Below, piece after piece: positions 1 to 7,777 of a stretch of 44,034 nt of DNA; within the stretch, counting starts at the first letter, position 1; every line of letters starts with the position of its first letter. Position numbers and translations under genes: made by a program. The stretch spans positions 1-44,034 of the forward strand of contig CAKSEE010000020.1 of the NCBI GenBank assembly GCA_934446455.1, written 5' to 3'. The notes under the pieces are model-generated. The model was not told where the DNA came from and did no database searches. It saw only the letters and a list, made by a program, of their open reading frames with translations. This stretch comes from an uncultured Oscillospiraceae bacterium (GTDB taxonomy: Bacteria > Bacillota > Clostridia > Oscillospirales > Ruminococcaceae).

Positions 1-107
1 GTCTTGGCGCGGGTTTTCACACGCGGGCGGGGCGGCGGAGTGCCTCCGCTGTCGGTTCCGGCTGAATGCGCTGTCTTGGCGCAGGCTGTCGCACGCGTGC
101 GGGGCGG
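1..107. repeat. 72-nt-period direct repeat at the window edge
   Basis: Two imperfect copies of a GC-rich unit start at 1 and 73; both begin GTCTTGGCGC and end GCGGGGCGG, and about five in six of the 35 compared bases agree. A frame is open on the plus strand from base 1 to a stop at 172-174, so this could be the tail of a repetitive protein entering from the left, but the residues resemble no family I know and it may equally be a non-coding tandem repeat. Confidence 0.45.
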
Positions 108-170
108 TTCGGTGATATGCCAACAGTTTATGCGGTACGAAAGGGGGGATCCTTGTTTCAAATCAAGCTA

Positions 171-1022
171 TTAATTGTCCTGCCCCGGAGCAATCCATTT
201 GCAATCTTCCGAAACACCCTCACACAAGTTGTTTATACATTCCATTGTTGTCCTGCCTTGAGGGAAACCCCAAAAGAAGTTTATAATACCGCTCGGGTCA
301 ACCGCAAGCGGTCCGCCCATAGTGTCACCACAGTAGATTATCTTGTATGGGTTTTTGCCATCATTTGAAGATTGTTCAACATAGTATTTATCCTCCGCCA
401 AAATTCCTTCTAAAGAATCAAAACACCAGAAGTCGCTGCTAAATGAAAAGCACAGACCGCTAAACTCTGCGAAAAAATCAAGCTGTTCCTTAGACAACTC
501 GATTCCGCGCCGATTCATCTCTTGTTCAAACGCAGTCGTGTCGATGTGCCTGCCCTCGTACCACCCGAAAAACCGCAGCATATCGTATGTTCGCTGTGTA
601 ATTTCAGGGTGATAATCATATTCCACAGTAGTGATGTATTCTGCAAAATCCTCTATATTCTCGGCAATAAGTTTGTGGTCTTGGTTATAGAATTTGCCCT
701 GTTCCGAAATAAAATAGTCCTCTATTCTTCCGGCACAATTTTCCACATAGCCAATTGCGTTAACAACACAGTTGATATCTGACCAATACTCAACGGCGCG
801 TACCCAGTTTAAGCCAAACGTCAACATATCATGTGACTTTTTTTCAGAACGTTTAAAAGTCAAACCGCCGATTGTCAGAAAAAAATCTATGATTTTATTC
901 ATGTCAAATTTATCGGGATAAACTTTATGGATTTTCGCTTCAAGCCCTTCTACAGAATATTCCATAAATGATGATACAGAACCTGCCGATGATAGCTTCT
1001 CAAAAAAATCCTGTTTGGTCAT
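171..1022 (-). CDS. SUKH-3-type immunity protein (copy 1)
   Basis: 283-residue soluble protein with no signal peptide. I chose the ATG at 1022 because AGGAGG lies five bases upstream. The C-terminal half carries the block GWYEGRHIDTTAFEQEMNRR followed by a Gly-Ile-x-Leu helix and FFAEFSGL, the pattern of SUKH-3 domains (SMI1/KNR4 superfamily), plus a GGPLAVD strand near the end. The N-terminal half has a GRIEDYFISEQGKFYNQ stretch that also looks like a SUKH strand-turn. Family knowledge: SUKH proteins neutralise secreted polymorphic toxins, often nucleases. It is a close paralogue of the next gene, separated by about 240 bases. No toxin gene is visible here; one could lie left of the window. 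The function is inferred from the motif only. Confidence 0.68.
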   Translation of the reverse strand: MTKQDFFEKLSSAGSVSSFMEYSVEGLEAKIHKVYPDKFDMNKIIDFFLTIGGLTFKRSEKKSHDMLTFGLNWVRAVEYWSDINCVVNAIGYVENCAGRIEDYFISEQGKFYNQDHKLIAENIEDFAEYITTVEYDYHPEITQRTYDMLRFFGWYEGRHIDTTAFEQEMNRRGIELSKEQLDFFAEFSGLCFSFSSDFWCFDSLEGILAEDKYYVEQSSNDGKNPYKIIYCGDTMGGPLAVDPSGIINFFWGFPQGRTTMECINNLCEGVSEDCKWIAPGQDN

Positions 1023-1062
1023 AGTATCCTCCTGTAATTTTGTTGATAATAGATTATTCATC

Positions 1063-1191
1063 TAATTGAAAAATGATATCTACAAAAGTGTGCTGGCAAT
1101 TTTTGAGTGGACAGAATCCACAGACAGCTTTGACTATGAAAACCAACTTATGTTAGTGCTATCGGTCAAAAAATGCTTTGCAGATAAATAG
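1063..1191 (+). pseudogene. possible remnant of a small coding sequence between the two immunity genes
   Basis: On the plus strand a frame runs from just after a stop at 1063 to TAG at 1189-1191 and would read KSVLAIFEWTESTDSFDYE and onward to end CFADK. The composition is protein-like (acidic, balanced) but no start codon or ribosome site precedes it, and the flanking genes run the other way. It may be the tail of a gene lost when the immunity genes were inserted or duplicated, or simply chance. Confidence 0.25.
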
Positions 1192-1259
1192 TTTTTTGCT
1201 GAATTTTGACTAAATGACATCTAGAGAGATTAGCCTAAATCCTTCCAATCATAATTTTA

Positions 1260-2096
1260 CTATGGAGCAATCCATTTGCAGTCCCTATTCACGCTTTCAC
1301 ACAGGTGGTTTATGCATTCCATTGTTGTTCTGCCTTGAGGGTAGGCATAAAAGAATTGTATTATACCGTTACCGTCAACAGCAAGCGGACCGCCCATTGT
1401 TTTTCCGCACAAAACCGTTGGATGCTTACGGGGATTCCTTTTTTCCAACACATGGTCGATAATCTTATTTTGTTCCAAGATTTGTTCCAACGAATAAAAA
1501 TACCAGCAGTCACTGTCAAAATTAAAATCCAGACCGCTGAACTCTGCGAAAAAATCAAGCTGTTCCTTAGACAATTTGATTCCGCGTCGATTCAGCTCTT
1601 GTTCAAACGCAGTTGTGTCGATGTGCCTACCCTCGTGCCACCCGAAAAACCGCAGCATATCGTATGTTCGTTGTTTGATTTCAGGGTGGAAGTCATATTC
1701 AACCGAAGTAATATATTCAAAGAAATCTCCCTCATCTTCTGCAATTAACTTGTGATTTTGGTTATAGAACTTACCATACTCGGAAATATAGAATTGCTCA
1801 ATCCTTCCGGAACAATTTGAAATAAATCCTATTGAATTTACAGCGCAGCCTATATCTTCCCAATTTTCAATGCAGTTCAGCCACCGCAAATCAATTTCAA
1901 GTTCATCGCCTGATTTTGTTTCAGTTCGATGAAAATACAAATGCCCTATTCCCGAAAAAAAGCTTACAATTTTCTCGGTATTTATTACACCGTCATATGC
2001 TTCTCTTATCCAGTTATTTATCTTGCCTGCTGTGTACGAGTCATGAAATGAACCGGGTTGTTTGGGCACATACTCGAGGAATTCTAATCTTGTCAT
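1260..2096 (-). CDS. SUKH-3-type immunity protein (copy 2)
   Basis: 278-residue paralogue of the downstream gene. The ATG at 2096 has TTAGGAGG six bases upstream, so it is preferred over a start six codons earlier. Shared blocks include YDMLRFFGWHEGRHIDTTAF, LSKEQLDFFAEFSGL and, near the C-terminus, GGPLAVD and PQGRTTMECINHLCES. The SUKH-3 assignment rests on the Gly-Trp/Arg-x-Ile-Asp block and the following helix. The two copies diverge most in the N-terminal 60 residues, as expected if they neutralise different toxins (polyimmunity). It is probably co-transcribed with copy 1 from the promoter at 2162-2190; an additional internal promoter cannot be excluded. Confidence 0.68.
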   Translation of the reverse strand: MTRLEFLEYVPKQPGSFHDSYTAGKINNWIREAYDGVINTEKIVSFFSGIGHLYFHRTETKSGDELEIDLRWLNCIENWEDIGCAVNSIGFISNCSGRIEQFYISEYGKFYNQNHKLIAEDEGDFFEYITSVEYDFHPEIKQRTYDMLRFFGWHEGRHIDTTAFEQELNRRGIKLSKEQLDFFAEFSGLDFNFDSDCWYFYSLEQILEQNKIIDHVLEKRNPRKHPTVLCGKTMGGPLAVDGNGIIQFFYAYPQGRTTMECINHLCESVNRDCKWIAP

Positions 2097-2161
2097 AATA
2101 AACCTCCTAAGCAATAAATCCCGTTTTATCGTGCAGCCAAGCCCGACATACTTCCAAAAAT

Positions 2162-2190
2162 ATTATATCATAAACTTATGCTTTTTTCAA
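2162..2190 (-). promoter_or_regulatory. sigma-A promoter for the SUKH gene pair
   Basis: On the minus strand TTGAAA (2185-2190), a 17-base spacer and TATAAT (2162-2167) lie about 65 bases ahead of the start of copy 2. Confidence 0.75.
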
Positions 2191-2205
2191 TATATGAACA
2201 AAGAA

Positions 2206-2234
2206 AAAGCGCGGCTCTTACCCTGCCGCGCTTT
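2206..2234 (-). terminator. rho-independent terminator of the desulfurase operon
   Basis: A 10-bp perfect stem (AAAGCGCGGC/GCCGCGCTTT) with a 9-base loop, followed on the minus strand by a T-rich tail. It lies just past the stop codon at 2247 and just before the SUKH promoter. Confidence 0.8.
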
Positions 2235-2246
2235 ATACTGTTCCTT

Positions 2247-3392
2247 TCATTCGCCGGGGGGCATTGCGCGCAGCGCCGCGAGGAGCAAATCCACGTCGCG
2301 CGGGGCGGTGAATACCGAGGGCGAGAACCGCACCGCGCCCGTTTCGAGCGTACCCGCCTTTTTGTGGGCGAGCGGCGCGCAGTGAAGCCCTCCGCGCATA
2401 TAAAAGCCCTTTGCGCTGAGCATATCCGTAGCCTGCGAGGAGTCGATACCGCGCAGGTTGAACGACACCACGGGCGCGTAGTGCGCGGAGTTTTCGGGCG
2501 TTATGTCGTTGAGCAGCGTAAGCCCGCGAATCTCCCGCGCGCCCGCGCAGAAGCGGCGGCACAGCATAAGCTCGTGCGAAAGAATGGCGGCGGGCGTTTT
2601 CTGTATGACAAAGCGCGCGCCCTCGCCGAGCGCGATAACGCCCGCGGTGTTCACCGTGCCGCTTTCAAAGCGGTCGGGGGTGAATTCGGGCATTTCGGGG
2701 CTTTCAGAGGCGCTGCCCGTGCCGCCCTCGATAAGCGTTTCAAGCGGGACGGTGCCGTCGCTTATCAGAAGCCCTGTTCCCATAGGACCGTAAAGCCCCT
2801 TGTGCCCCGCCGCGCATATAAAGCTAACACCCCCGCCCACCCGCAGCGGAAGCACCCCCGCACCCTGCGCGGCGTCTATTATCATGGGTATGCCCTTTGC
2901 GCGGCACAGCTCCGCGAGCGCCTCTACGGGCGGGCGCAGCCCTGTGACGTTGCCCGCCGCCGTACATACGAGCGCGCGCGTTTTCGGGGTGATGGCGCGC
3001 TCGGCGCTGCGCAGGGTCTGCTCGTCGTCCTCAGATGTGGTAAAGAGCGTGCAGCTGCCGCCGTGGCGCTTTGCCGCGGCGTATATCGGGCGTATCACGG
3101 CGTTATGCTCGATATCGCTTGCGACAAAGTGGCAGCCCTTTACCGCAAGCCCCTTTATCGCAAAATTGAGCGCGTGCGTGCAGTTGAGCGTGAACACGGT
3201 GTTCTCGGGCTGCGCTCCGAAAAGCTCCGCGCAGGAGGCGCGCGCAGCGTACACCGCGCTCGAGGTTTCCGCCGCGAAGAGGTGTCCCGCCCTGCCGGGG
3301 TTCGCGCCGTAGGCGCTCATGGCGTTCTGCCACACGCGGTATACCCGCCGGGGCTTCGGGTATGTCGTGGCGGCGTTGTCAAGATATATCAC
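2247..3392 (-). CDS. cysteine desulfurase family aminotransferase (class V, EF2568-like)
   Basis: 381-residue PLP enzyme of the NifS/SufS fold. Seen: N-terminal MIYLDNAATTYPKP, GANPGRAGH (residues 29-37), the PLP-stacking region EHNAV (His96), DAAQGAG (Asp173, Gln176), the Schiff-base lysine in AAGHKGLYGP (Lys198), and a C-terminal loop RGGLHCAPLAHK with a candidate catalytic Cys338. Length and motifs fit the EF2568-type subgroup, which probably moves sulfur or selenium from cysteine/selenocysteine, rather than the housekeeping IscS. It starts with GTG at 3392 and overlaps the upstream DUF3343 gene by 14 bases, so the two are translationally coupled. The real substrate is unknown. Confidence 0.85.
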   Translation of the reverse strand: MIYLDNAATTYPKPRRVYRVWQNAMSAYGANPGRAGHLFAAETSSAVYAARASCAELFGAQPENTVFTLNCTHALNFAIKGLAVKGCHFVASDIEHNAVIRPIYAAAKRHGGSCTLFTTSEDDEQTLRSAERAITPKTRALVCTAAGNVTGLRPPVEALAELCRAKGIPMIIDAAQGAGVLPLRVGGGVSFICAAGHKGLYGPMGTGLLISDGTVPLETLIEGGTGSASESPEMPEFTPDRFESGTVNTAGVIALGEGARFVIQKTPAAILSHELMLCRRFCAGAREIRGLTLLNDITPENSAHYAPVVSFNLRGIDSSQATDMLSAKGFYMRGGLHCAPLAHKKAGTLETGAVRFSPSVFTAPRDVDLLLAALRAMPPGE

Positions 3393-3585
3393 AGTTGACT
3401 CCTATCTGCGTAAGCAGCCTGCACACCTCGTTCTTGTCCGCCCCGCCCGCCACCATAAGCGAAAACGTACAACCGCCGCGCCCCGTCGTGCGGCGCACCA
3501 TGCTCTTTATCCCGCTGCGTGCAAGAAACGCGCGCGCCTTTTCCGCCTGCGTAAAATTTCTCATGTTTATCGTAAAGCCGTTCAT
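3379..3585 (-). CDS. DUF3343-like putative sulfur/selenium carrier
   Basis: 68-residue protein. The pattern is a short beta strand (FTINMRNF), a helix containing AEKARAFLARSGI, a basic strand, a Gly-Gly-Cys turn (RGGCTFSLMV) and a final helix (NEVCRLLTQIGV). This matches small DUF3343 proteins that often precede a class V aminotransferase and have been proposed to carry sulfur or selenium. The ATG at 3585 is preceded by AAAGGAC. A TATAAT on the minus strand at 3633-3638 may be its -10 box, but I see no good -35. Family assignment is by pattern and neighbour and is moderately sure. Confidence 0.65.
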   Translation of the reverse strand: MNGFTINMRNFTQAEKARAFLARSGIKSMVRRTTGRGGCTFSLMVAGGADKNEVCRLLTQIGVNCDIS

Positions 3586-3816
3586 AGCAATGCGTCCTTT
3601 CAGATTATTGCGGCTTTCGCGCCGCCTGCTTCATTATATGCAGGCAAGGAAAAAATGGTATGGTTGTGGCTTAATATGCATGTCAAAAGCTTTCTGTTAT
3701 CCATAATTCGCCGCAATAAATATATAAAGTGTCTAAAATACGGGCGCCTGCAGGGTGAAAAATATATAAATGTTTATAAAAATATGAATAATTATGCGCG
3801 AATCGGTGCAAAAAAC
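3586..3816. other. intergenic region between divergent operons
   Basis: AT-rich non-coding stretch. It holds a small GC hairpin (GCGGC-GCCGC, about 3610-3625), the weak minus-strand -10 at 3633-3638, and a TATGAATAATTAT motif at 3783-3795 just upstream of the amino-acid transporter promoter that resembles an ArgR box (see findings). Confidence 0.5.
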
Positions 3817-3845
3817 TTGACATTCGGCGGTTTGTGTGTTATATT
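3817..3845 (+). promoter_or_regulatory. sigma-A promoter of the amino-acid ABC operon
   Basis: TTGACA (3817-3822), 17-base spacer, TATATT (3840-3845), giving a leader of about 85 bases before the lipoprotein gene. Confidence 0.85.
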
Positions 3846-3935
3846 GTATTTATGTGCTTGCATGGGCTGAACTATGTCGGCTCATGGAAAATAAAATGTA
3901 TAAATACGTCATCTTCTGAAAGGAGATATCCCGGC

Positions 3936-4697
3936 ATGAAAAAGGTACTTTCTGTTATTGCGGCAGCTGCAATGCTGCTTTCCCTTACCGCCTGCAAGGG
4001 CAAGGAAACTTCCGGCATGGACACGCTGAGAGTAGGCGCAGACGTTGTTTATCCGCCTTTCGAGTATTTCGATACCGACGGCACCACGCCCATAGGCATT
4101 GACATTGAGCTTTCCAAGGCGCTCGGTGAGAAGCTAGGCTGCGAGGTTGAGATAGTGAACACCGCGTGGGACGGCATTTTCGCAGGTCTTTCCAAGGGCG
4201 ACTACGATGTGGTTATTTCCGCTGTTACCATTACGCCCGACAGACTGCTCGAGTTCGACTTCTCCGACCCATATATCGAGAACTGGCAGTCCATCGTTAC
4301 GCTTTCGGGCGCTGCGGTAAAGCCCGCAGACCCCTCTGAGCTTGCGGGTCTTAAGGTAGGCTATCTTGAGGAGTCCACCTCGGACGTTTACCTTACGAAC
4401 TACATTGCCGAGAATGGCATTCAGGTTGAAACCTACGAGTATGCTACGATGATGAACGCTTACGACGACCTCGCTGCAGGCCGCCTTGACGCGGTAATCA
4501 GCGACAGCACCGTTGCGACGAAGTACATCGCTGACGAGAGATTCACCCGGACATGGCTTCAGACCGAGGGCGAGCCCGAGCAGTTCGCAGTCTGCATGCC
4601 CAAGGGCAGCGACGACCTTAAGGCAAAGATAAACACAGCGCTTGCTGAGCTTAAGGCTGACGGCACGCTCGACAACATATTCAACACATATTTCTGA
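3936..4697 (+). CDS. polar amino-acid ABC transporter substrate-binding lipoprotein
   Basis: 253-residue precursor. The ATG at 3936 has AAAGGAG nine bases upstream. A signal peptide ends in a lipobox LTAC with Cys20, so the mature protein is lipid-anchored outside the membrane. The body is a family 3 solute-binding protein: VGADVVYPPFEYFDTDG, GIDIELSKALGEKLG, WDGIFAGLSKGDYDVVISAVTIT, FSDPY and YDDLAAGRLDAVISDS are typical ligand-cleft and hinge segments. It is followed by permease and ATPase genes, making a complete importer. The exact amino acid cannot be read; an ArgR-like motif upstream hints at basic or glutamate-family substrates. Confidence 0.92.
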   Translation: MKKVLSVIAAAAMLLSLTACKGKETSGMDTLRVGADVVYPPFEYFDTDGTTPIGIDIELSKALGEKLGCEVEIVNTAWDGIFAGLSKGDYDVVISAVTITPDRLLEFDFSDPYIENWQSIVTLSGAAVKPADPSELAGLKVGYLEESTSDVYLTNYIAENGIQVETYEYATMMNAYDDLAAGRLDAVISDSTVATKYIADERFTRTWLQTEGEPEQFAVCMPKGSDDLKAKINTALAELKADGTLDNIFNTYF

Positions 4698-4721
4698 TAC
4701 CGCCGCTCGGCGGATACAGCG

Positions 4722-4749
4722 TTTAGGCAGGCGGCTCAGTCTGCCTAAA
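4722..4749 (+). other. intercistronic hairpin after the binding-protein gene
   Basis: A 9-bp stem TTTAGGCAG/CTGCCTAAA with a 10-base loop lies between the lipoprotein and permease genes. There is no strong T run. Such stems commonly stabilise the upstream message or cause partial termination, so the binding protein is made in excess; here that is inference. Confidence 0.6.
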
Positions 4750-4836
4750 GTTGTTTAGGGCAATATGCTTAAAGGAAGCGCGGAATGAATCAAGGGAAAG
4801 CGCGGAAGATTCTACTGAAAAAGGGGCTAGAAACAA

Positions 4837-5805
4837 ATGACCGATAACACACAAAACGCTTTTGTAAGGTTTGTGATAAAGCACAGGGTGCTGCTTATAG
4901 TGCTGGCGCTTATTATAATCGCCTGCATTCCGCTGTGCATAACCGCGCCAAAGCAGGCAGACTTCCTTGAGCAGGTGCCGCAGGAATTCATGGAGCTTGA
5001 GGCGAAAAAGGAATCCGACACCTTTAACAGCATAGGCATTATGTCCGCATACAAGGCGCAGAAGCAGATAAGCTCCGCGGACGTGCGCCAGCTCACCATG
5101 CTGGGCATTGCGGGGCAGGTAATAGACACCACGGGCAACGGCTTTACAACGTTTTTTGTGAACTTTGTCGCGTGGCTGCCGTCGCTGCTGAGCGGCGCGT
5201 GGATAACCGTTGCGCTCACGGTGTCGTCGGTTGCGGCGGGCGTTATATGCTCGGTGTTCATAGCGCTCGGCAAGATGTCGAAGTTCAAGCCGCTGTCGCT
5301 TATATGCCGCGCGTACATCTTCTTTTTCAGAGGCACGCCGCTGCTCATGCAGCTGTACTTCCTGTGGTTCGGCCTGCCGCTGCTTTTCCCCGCGCTTACC
5401 ATTTCCGACCGCTTCCTCGCGGCGTTTATAGCGTTCACGATGAACTCTGCGGCGTACTGCGCGGAGAACATAAGAGCGGCAATAGAGTCCATCGACCGCG
5501 GCCAGTTTGAGGCGGCAAAGGCGCTGGGCTTCACCTACGGGCAGACCATGCGCAAGATAATCATTCCGCAGACCTACCGCCGCCTTATCCCGCCTATCGC
5601 AAACGAGTTCATCATGGTTCTCAAGGACGCGTCGCTCACCTCCATTATCGCCCTTCAGGACCTGTCAAAGATTACAAACTCCATTCTTACCTCCTCGGGC
5701 GAGGTTTCGGTGTATATCGTGTCGATGGTGATATATCTTATTATCACGGCTGTATTCTCTAAGATATTTACCGTAACGGAGAAGAAGTTCTCCATGTATG
5801 AATAA
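4837..5805 (+). CDS. polar amino-acid ABC transporter permease
   Basis: 322-residue inner-membrane protein of the HisM/GlnP family. The first hydrophobic segment (about residues 17-33) is followed by an unusual soluble insert of some 60 residues (QADFLEQVPQEFMELEAKKE and onward) before the conserved core, which starts near TFFVNFVAWLPSLLSGAWIT. The cytoplasmic EAA loop is clear: EAAKALGFTYGQTMRKIIIP. The final segments LKDASLTSIIALQDL and VSMVIYLIITAVFSKIF are standard. AAGGGG lies about a dozen bases ahead of the ATG. It probably works as a homodimer since only one permease gene is present. Confidence 0.92.
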   Translation: MTDNTQNAFVRFVIKHRVLLIVLALIIIACIPLCITAPKQADFLEQVPQEFMELEAKKESDTFNSIGIMSAYKAQKQISSADVRQLTMLGIAGQVIDTTGNGFTTFFVNFVAWLPSLLSGAWITVALTVSSVAAGVICSVFIALGKMSKFKPLSLICRAYIFFFRGTPLLMQLYFLWFGLPLLFPALTISDRFLAAFIAFTMNSAAYCAENIRAAIESIDRGQFEAAKALGFTYGQTMRKIIIPQTYRRLIPPIANEFIMVLKDASLTSIIALQDLSKITNSILTSSGEVSVYIVSMVIYLIITAVFSKIFTVTEKKFSMYE

Positions 5806-5820
5806 CGGAGGTGAAGCGCT

Positions 5821-6585
5821 ATGTCGATGATAAGAACTGAAAATCTCTGCAAGGATTTCGGCGACCTTAAGGTGCTGAAAAACTGCACTCTTTCAATAGA
5901 ACAGGGCGAGGTGGTATGCCTTATCGGTCCCTCGGGCGCGGGCAAGTCCACCTATCTGCGCTCGCTCAACCACCTTGAGGTGATAACCAACGGCAAGCTG
6001 TGGGTAGAGGAAAAGCTGCTTGACGACCGCGAAAACGGCGTAAACCGCGTGAAAATAACAACCGAGGAGCGGCAGGCTGCTCTGCTTGAAATGGGCATGG
6101 TGTTCCAGCGGTTCAACCTTTTCCCGCACCTCACGGTGCTTGAAAACATCATGCTTGCGCCCGTAGCGGTAAGAAAGCGCGACAAGACCGAAACCGAAAA
6201 GCTCGCGCGCGAGCTTCTCGCAAAGGTAGGGCTTTCGCAGAAGGCTGACGCGTACCCCGCAAAGCTTTCGGGCGGACAGCAGCAGCGCGTGGCTATCGCG
6301 CGCGCGCTTGCCATGCAGCCCAAGATGATGCTGTTCGATGAGCCGACCTCGGCGCTCGACCCCGAGCTTGTTGGCGAGGTTTTACAGGTTATGAAGCAGC
6401 TTGCCGCTGACGGCATGACGATGATAGTTGTAACGCACGAAATGGGCTTCGCAAAGGAAGTTGCGGACAGGGTGGTATTCATGTACGAGGGCGCTATCCT
6501 TGAGGTTGACACGCCCGAGAAGCTTTTCACCAACCCCTCCAACGAAAGAACAAAAACGTTCCTGCACTCCGTACTGAACGTTTGA
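5821..6585 (+). CDS. polar amino-acid ABC transporter ATP-binding protein (GlnQ-like)
   Basis: 254 residues. Walker [10 protein letters not shown] (36-44), Q-loop in [14 protein letters not shown], signature LSGGQQQRV, Walker [13 protein letters not shown] and switch histidine VVTHEMGF are all intact. The closest type is the ATPase of glutamine/arginine/histidine importers. The start is preceded by CGGAGGTG, and the gene begins 15 bases after the permease stop, so all three importer genes form one operon. Confidence 0.95.
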   Translation: MSMIRTENLCKDFGDLKVLKNCTLSIEQGEVVCLIGPSGAGKSTYLRSLNHLEVITNGKLWVEEKLLDDRENGVNRVKITTEERQAALLEMGMVFQRFNLFPHLTVLENIMLAPVAVRKRDKTETEKLARELLAKVGLSQKADAYPAKLSGGQQQRVAIARALAMQPKMMLFDEPTSALDPELVGEVLQVMKQLAADGMTMIVVTHEMGFAKEVADRVVFMYEGAILEVDTPEKLFTNPSNERTKTFLHSVLNV

Positions 6586-6607
6586 GCAGGAGATACAGAC
6601 AGATATA

Positions 6608-7555
6608 ATGAACGGAACAAAGATAAGGAGCAGCCTGCTTCTGCTGCTCACGGCGTTTATATGGGGCACGGCGTTCGTAACTCAGACCGAGAGCATGGAG
6701 CATATGGGCGTGCTTACATTCTGCGCGGCAAGAAACCTGCTCGGCGCAGTCGTGCTGCTGCCCGTGATATTCATAACTCAGCGCAGGAAAAAGAAGCTCC
6801 CGCAGGACGGGCAGAAGCCTGCGGACAAGCGCACCGTGATAATAGCGGGGCTGTGCTGCGGCGCGGCGCTCTGTGTGGCGAGCCTTTTACAGCAGTACGG
6901 GCTTTCCATGACGACGGTAGGCAAGGGCGGGTTCATAACCGCGCTCTACATAATATTCACGCCGATATTCGGCATTTTCATCGGCAAAAAGCCGCCTAAG
7001 ATAATCATCGTGGGCGCGCTTCTCGCGGCGTTCGGAATGTACCTGCTGTGCATGAGCGGCGAGAAATTCTCGCTCGGCCTCGGCGACCTGCTGGTGCTGC
7101 TGTGCGCGGCGGCGTTCGCGGTACATATCCTTATAATAGACAAGTTCTCCTCGCAGGTGGACGGCGTGGTGCTCTCGTGCATTCAGTTCTTCGTGTGCTT
7201 TGTGGTATGCACGACAGGCGCGCTTATCTTCGAGAAGCCCTCGCTTTCGCAGCTTGCTGACGGCGCTGTGTCGATACTGTACGCGGGCGTTCTGTCAAGC
7301 GGCGTTGGCTACACGCTGCAAATCGTCGGGCAGAAAGGGCTGAACCCCACGGCTGCGGCGCTTATACTCTCGCTTGAGTCGGTTATTGCGGCAATATCGG
7401 GCGTGGCGGCGTACAAGCTTGGGATAGTAAGCACCGACCAGACCATGACGGGACGCCAGATAGCTGGCTGCGCGGTGGTGTTCGCGGCGGTAATACTCGT
7501 TCAGCTTCCGTGGGAGGATTTCGCTGCCGGAATAAGAAAAAAACGGCAGAAGTAA
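6608..7555 (+). CDS. DMT-superfamily (EamA) transporter
   Basis: 315-residue membrane protein with about ten hydrophobic segments and an internal duplication typical of EamA proteins. The first half opens LLLLLTAFIWGTAFV; the second half contains LVLLCAAAFAVHIL and ends with YAGVLSSGVGYTLQIVGQK, PTAAALILSLESVIAAISG, the classical EamA C-terminal signature. It starts 22 bases after the ATPase gene (AGGAGA upstream, somewhat far), so it is likely co-transcribed with the importer. Family members export amino acids or other metabolites; the substrate here is unknown. Confidence 0.88.
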   Translation: MNGTKIRSSLLLLLTAFIWGTAFVTQTESMEHMGVLTFCAARNLLGAVVLLPVIFITQRRKKKLPQDGQKPADKRTVIIAGLCCGAALCVASLLQQYGLSMTTVGKGGFITALYIIFTPIFGIFIGKKPPKIIIVGALLAAFGMYLLCMSGEKFSLGLGDLLVLLCAAAFAVHILIIDKFSSQVDGVVLSCIQFFVCFVVCTTGALIFEKPSLSQLADGAVSILYAGVLSSGVGYTLQIVGQKGLNPTAAALILSLESVIAAISGVAAYKLGIVSTDQTMTGRQIAGCAVVFAAVILVQLPWEDFAAGIRKKRQK

Positions 7556-7672
7556 AGCGCTTACGCTGTTGACATTTCCTACAAAATAACATTTGCTGCG
7601 TCGCAGGCAGAACGGATTTTTTGGCAAGGTGCTGAAAAAACGCGTTTGCAGGAAAAAACAGGCGAAAAATGG

Positions 7673-7701
7673 TTGACAACAGGGCGGATATGTGCTAAAT
7701 T
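7673..7701 (+). promoter_or_regulatory. sigma-A promoter of the dehydrogenase-xpt operon
   Basis: TTGACA (7673-7678), 17-base spacer, TAAATT (7696-7701). The leader then contains a small stem CTGACA/TGTCAG at 7724-7729/7739-7744. No purine-riboswitch core is recognisable in the leader. Confidence 0.75.
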
Positions 7702-7777
7702 AAAATATGTTGGAGAATTATGCCTGACAGCAAAAACGTGTCAGCACTCCTAGCAATATGAAAGGCAAAGATTATTT

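Noticed and set aside
4722..4749. Full terminator after the amino-acid binding-protein gene
   Set aside because: The stem is good but there is no T run, and the permease and ATPase downstream lack a separate promoter.
7702..7777. Purine riboswitch upstream of the xpt operon
   Set aside because: The conserved core strings of the guanine/adenine aptamer are absent; only a short hairpin is present.
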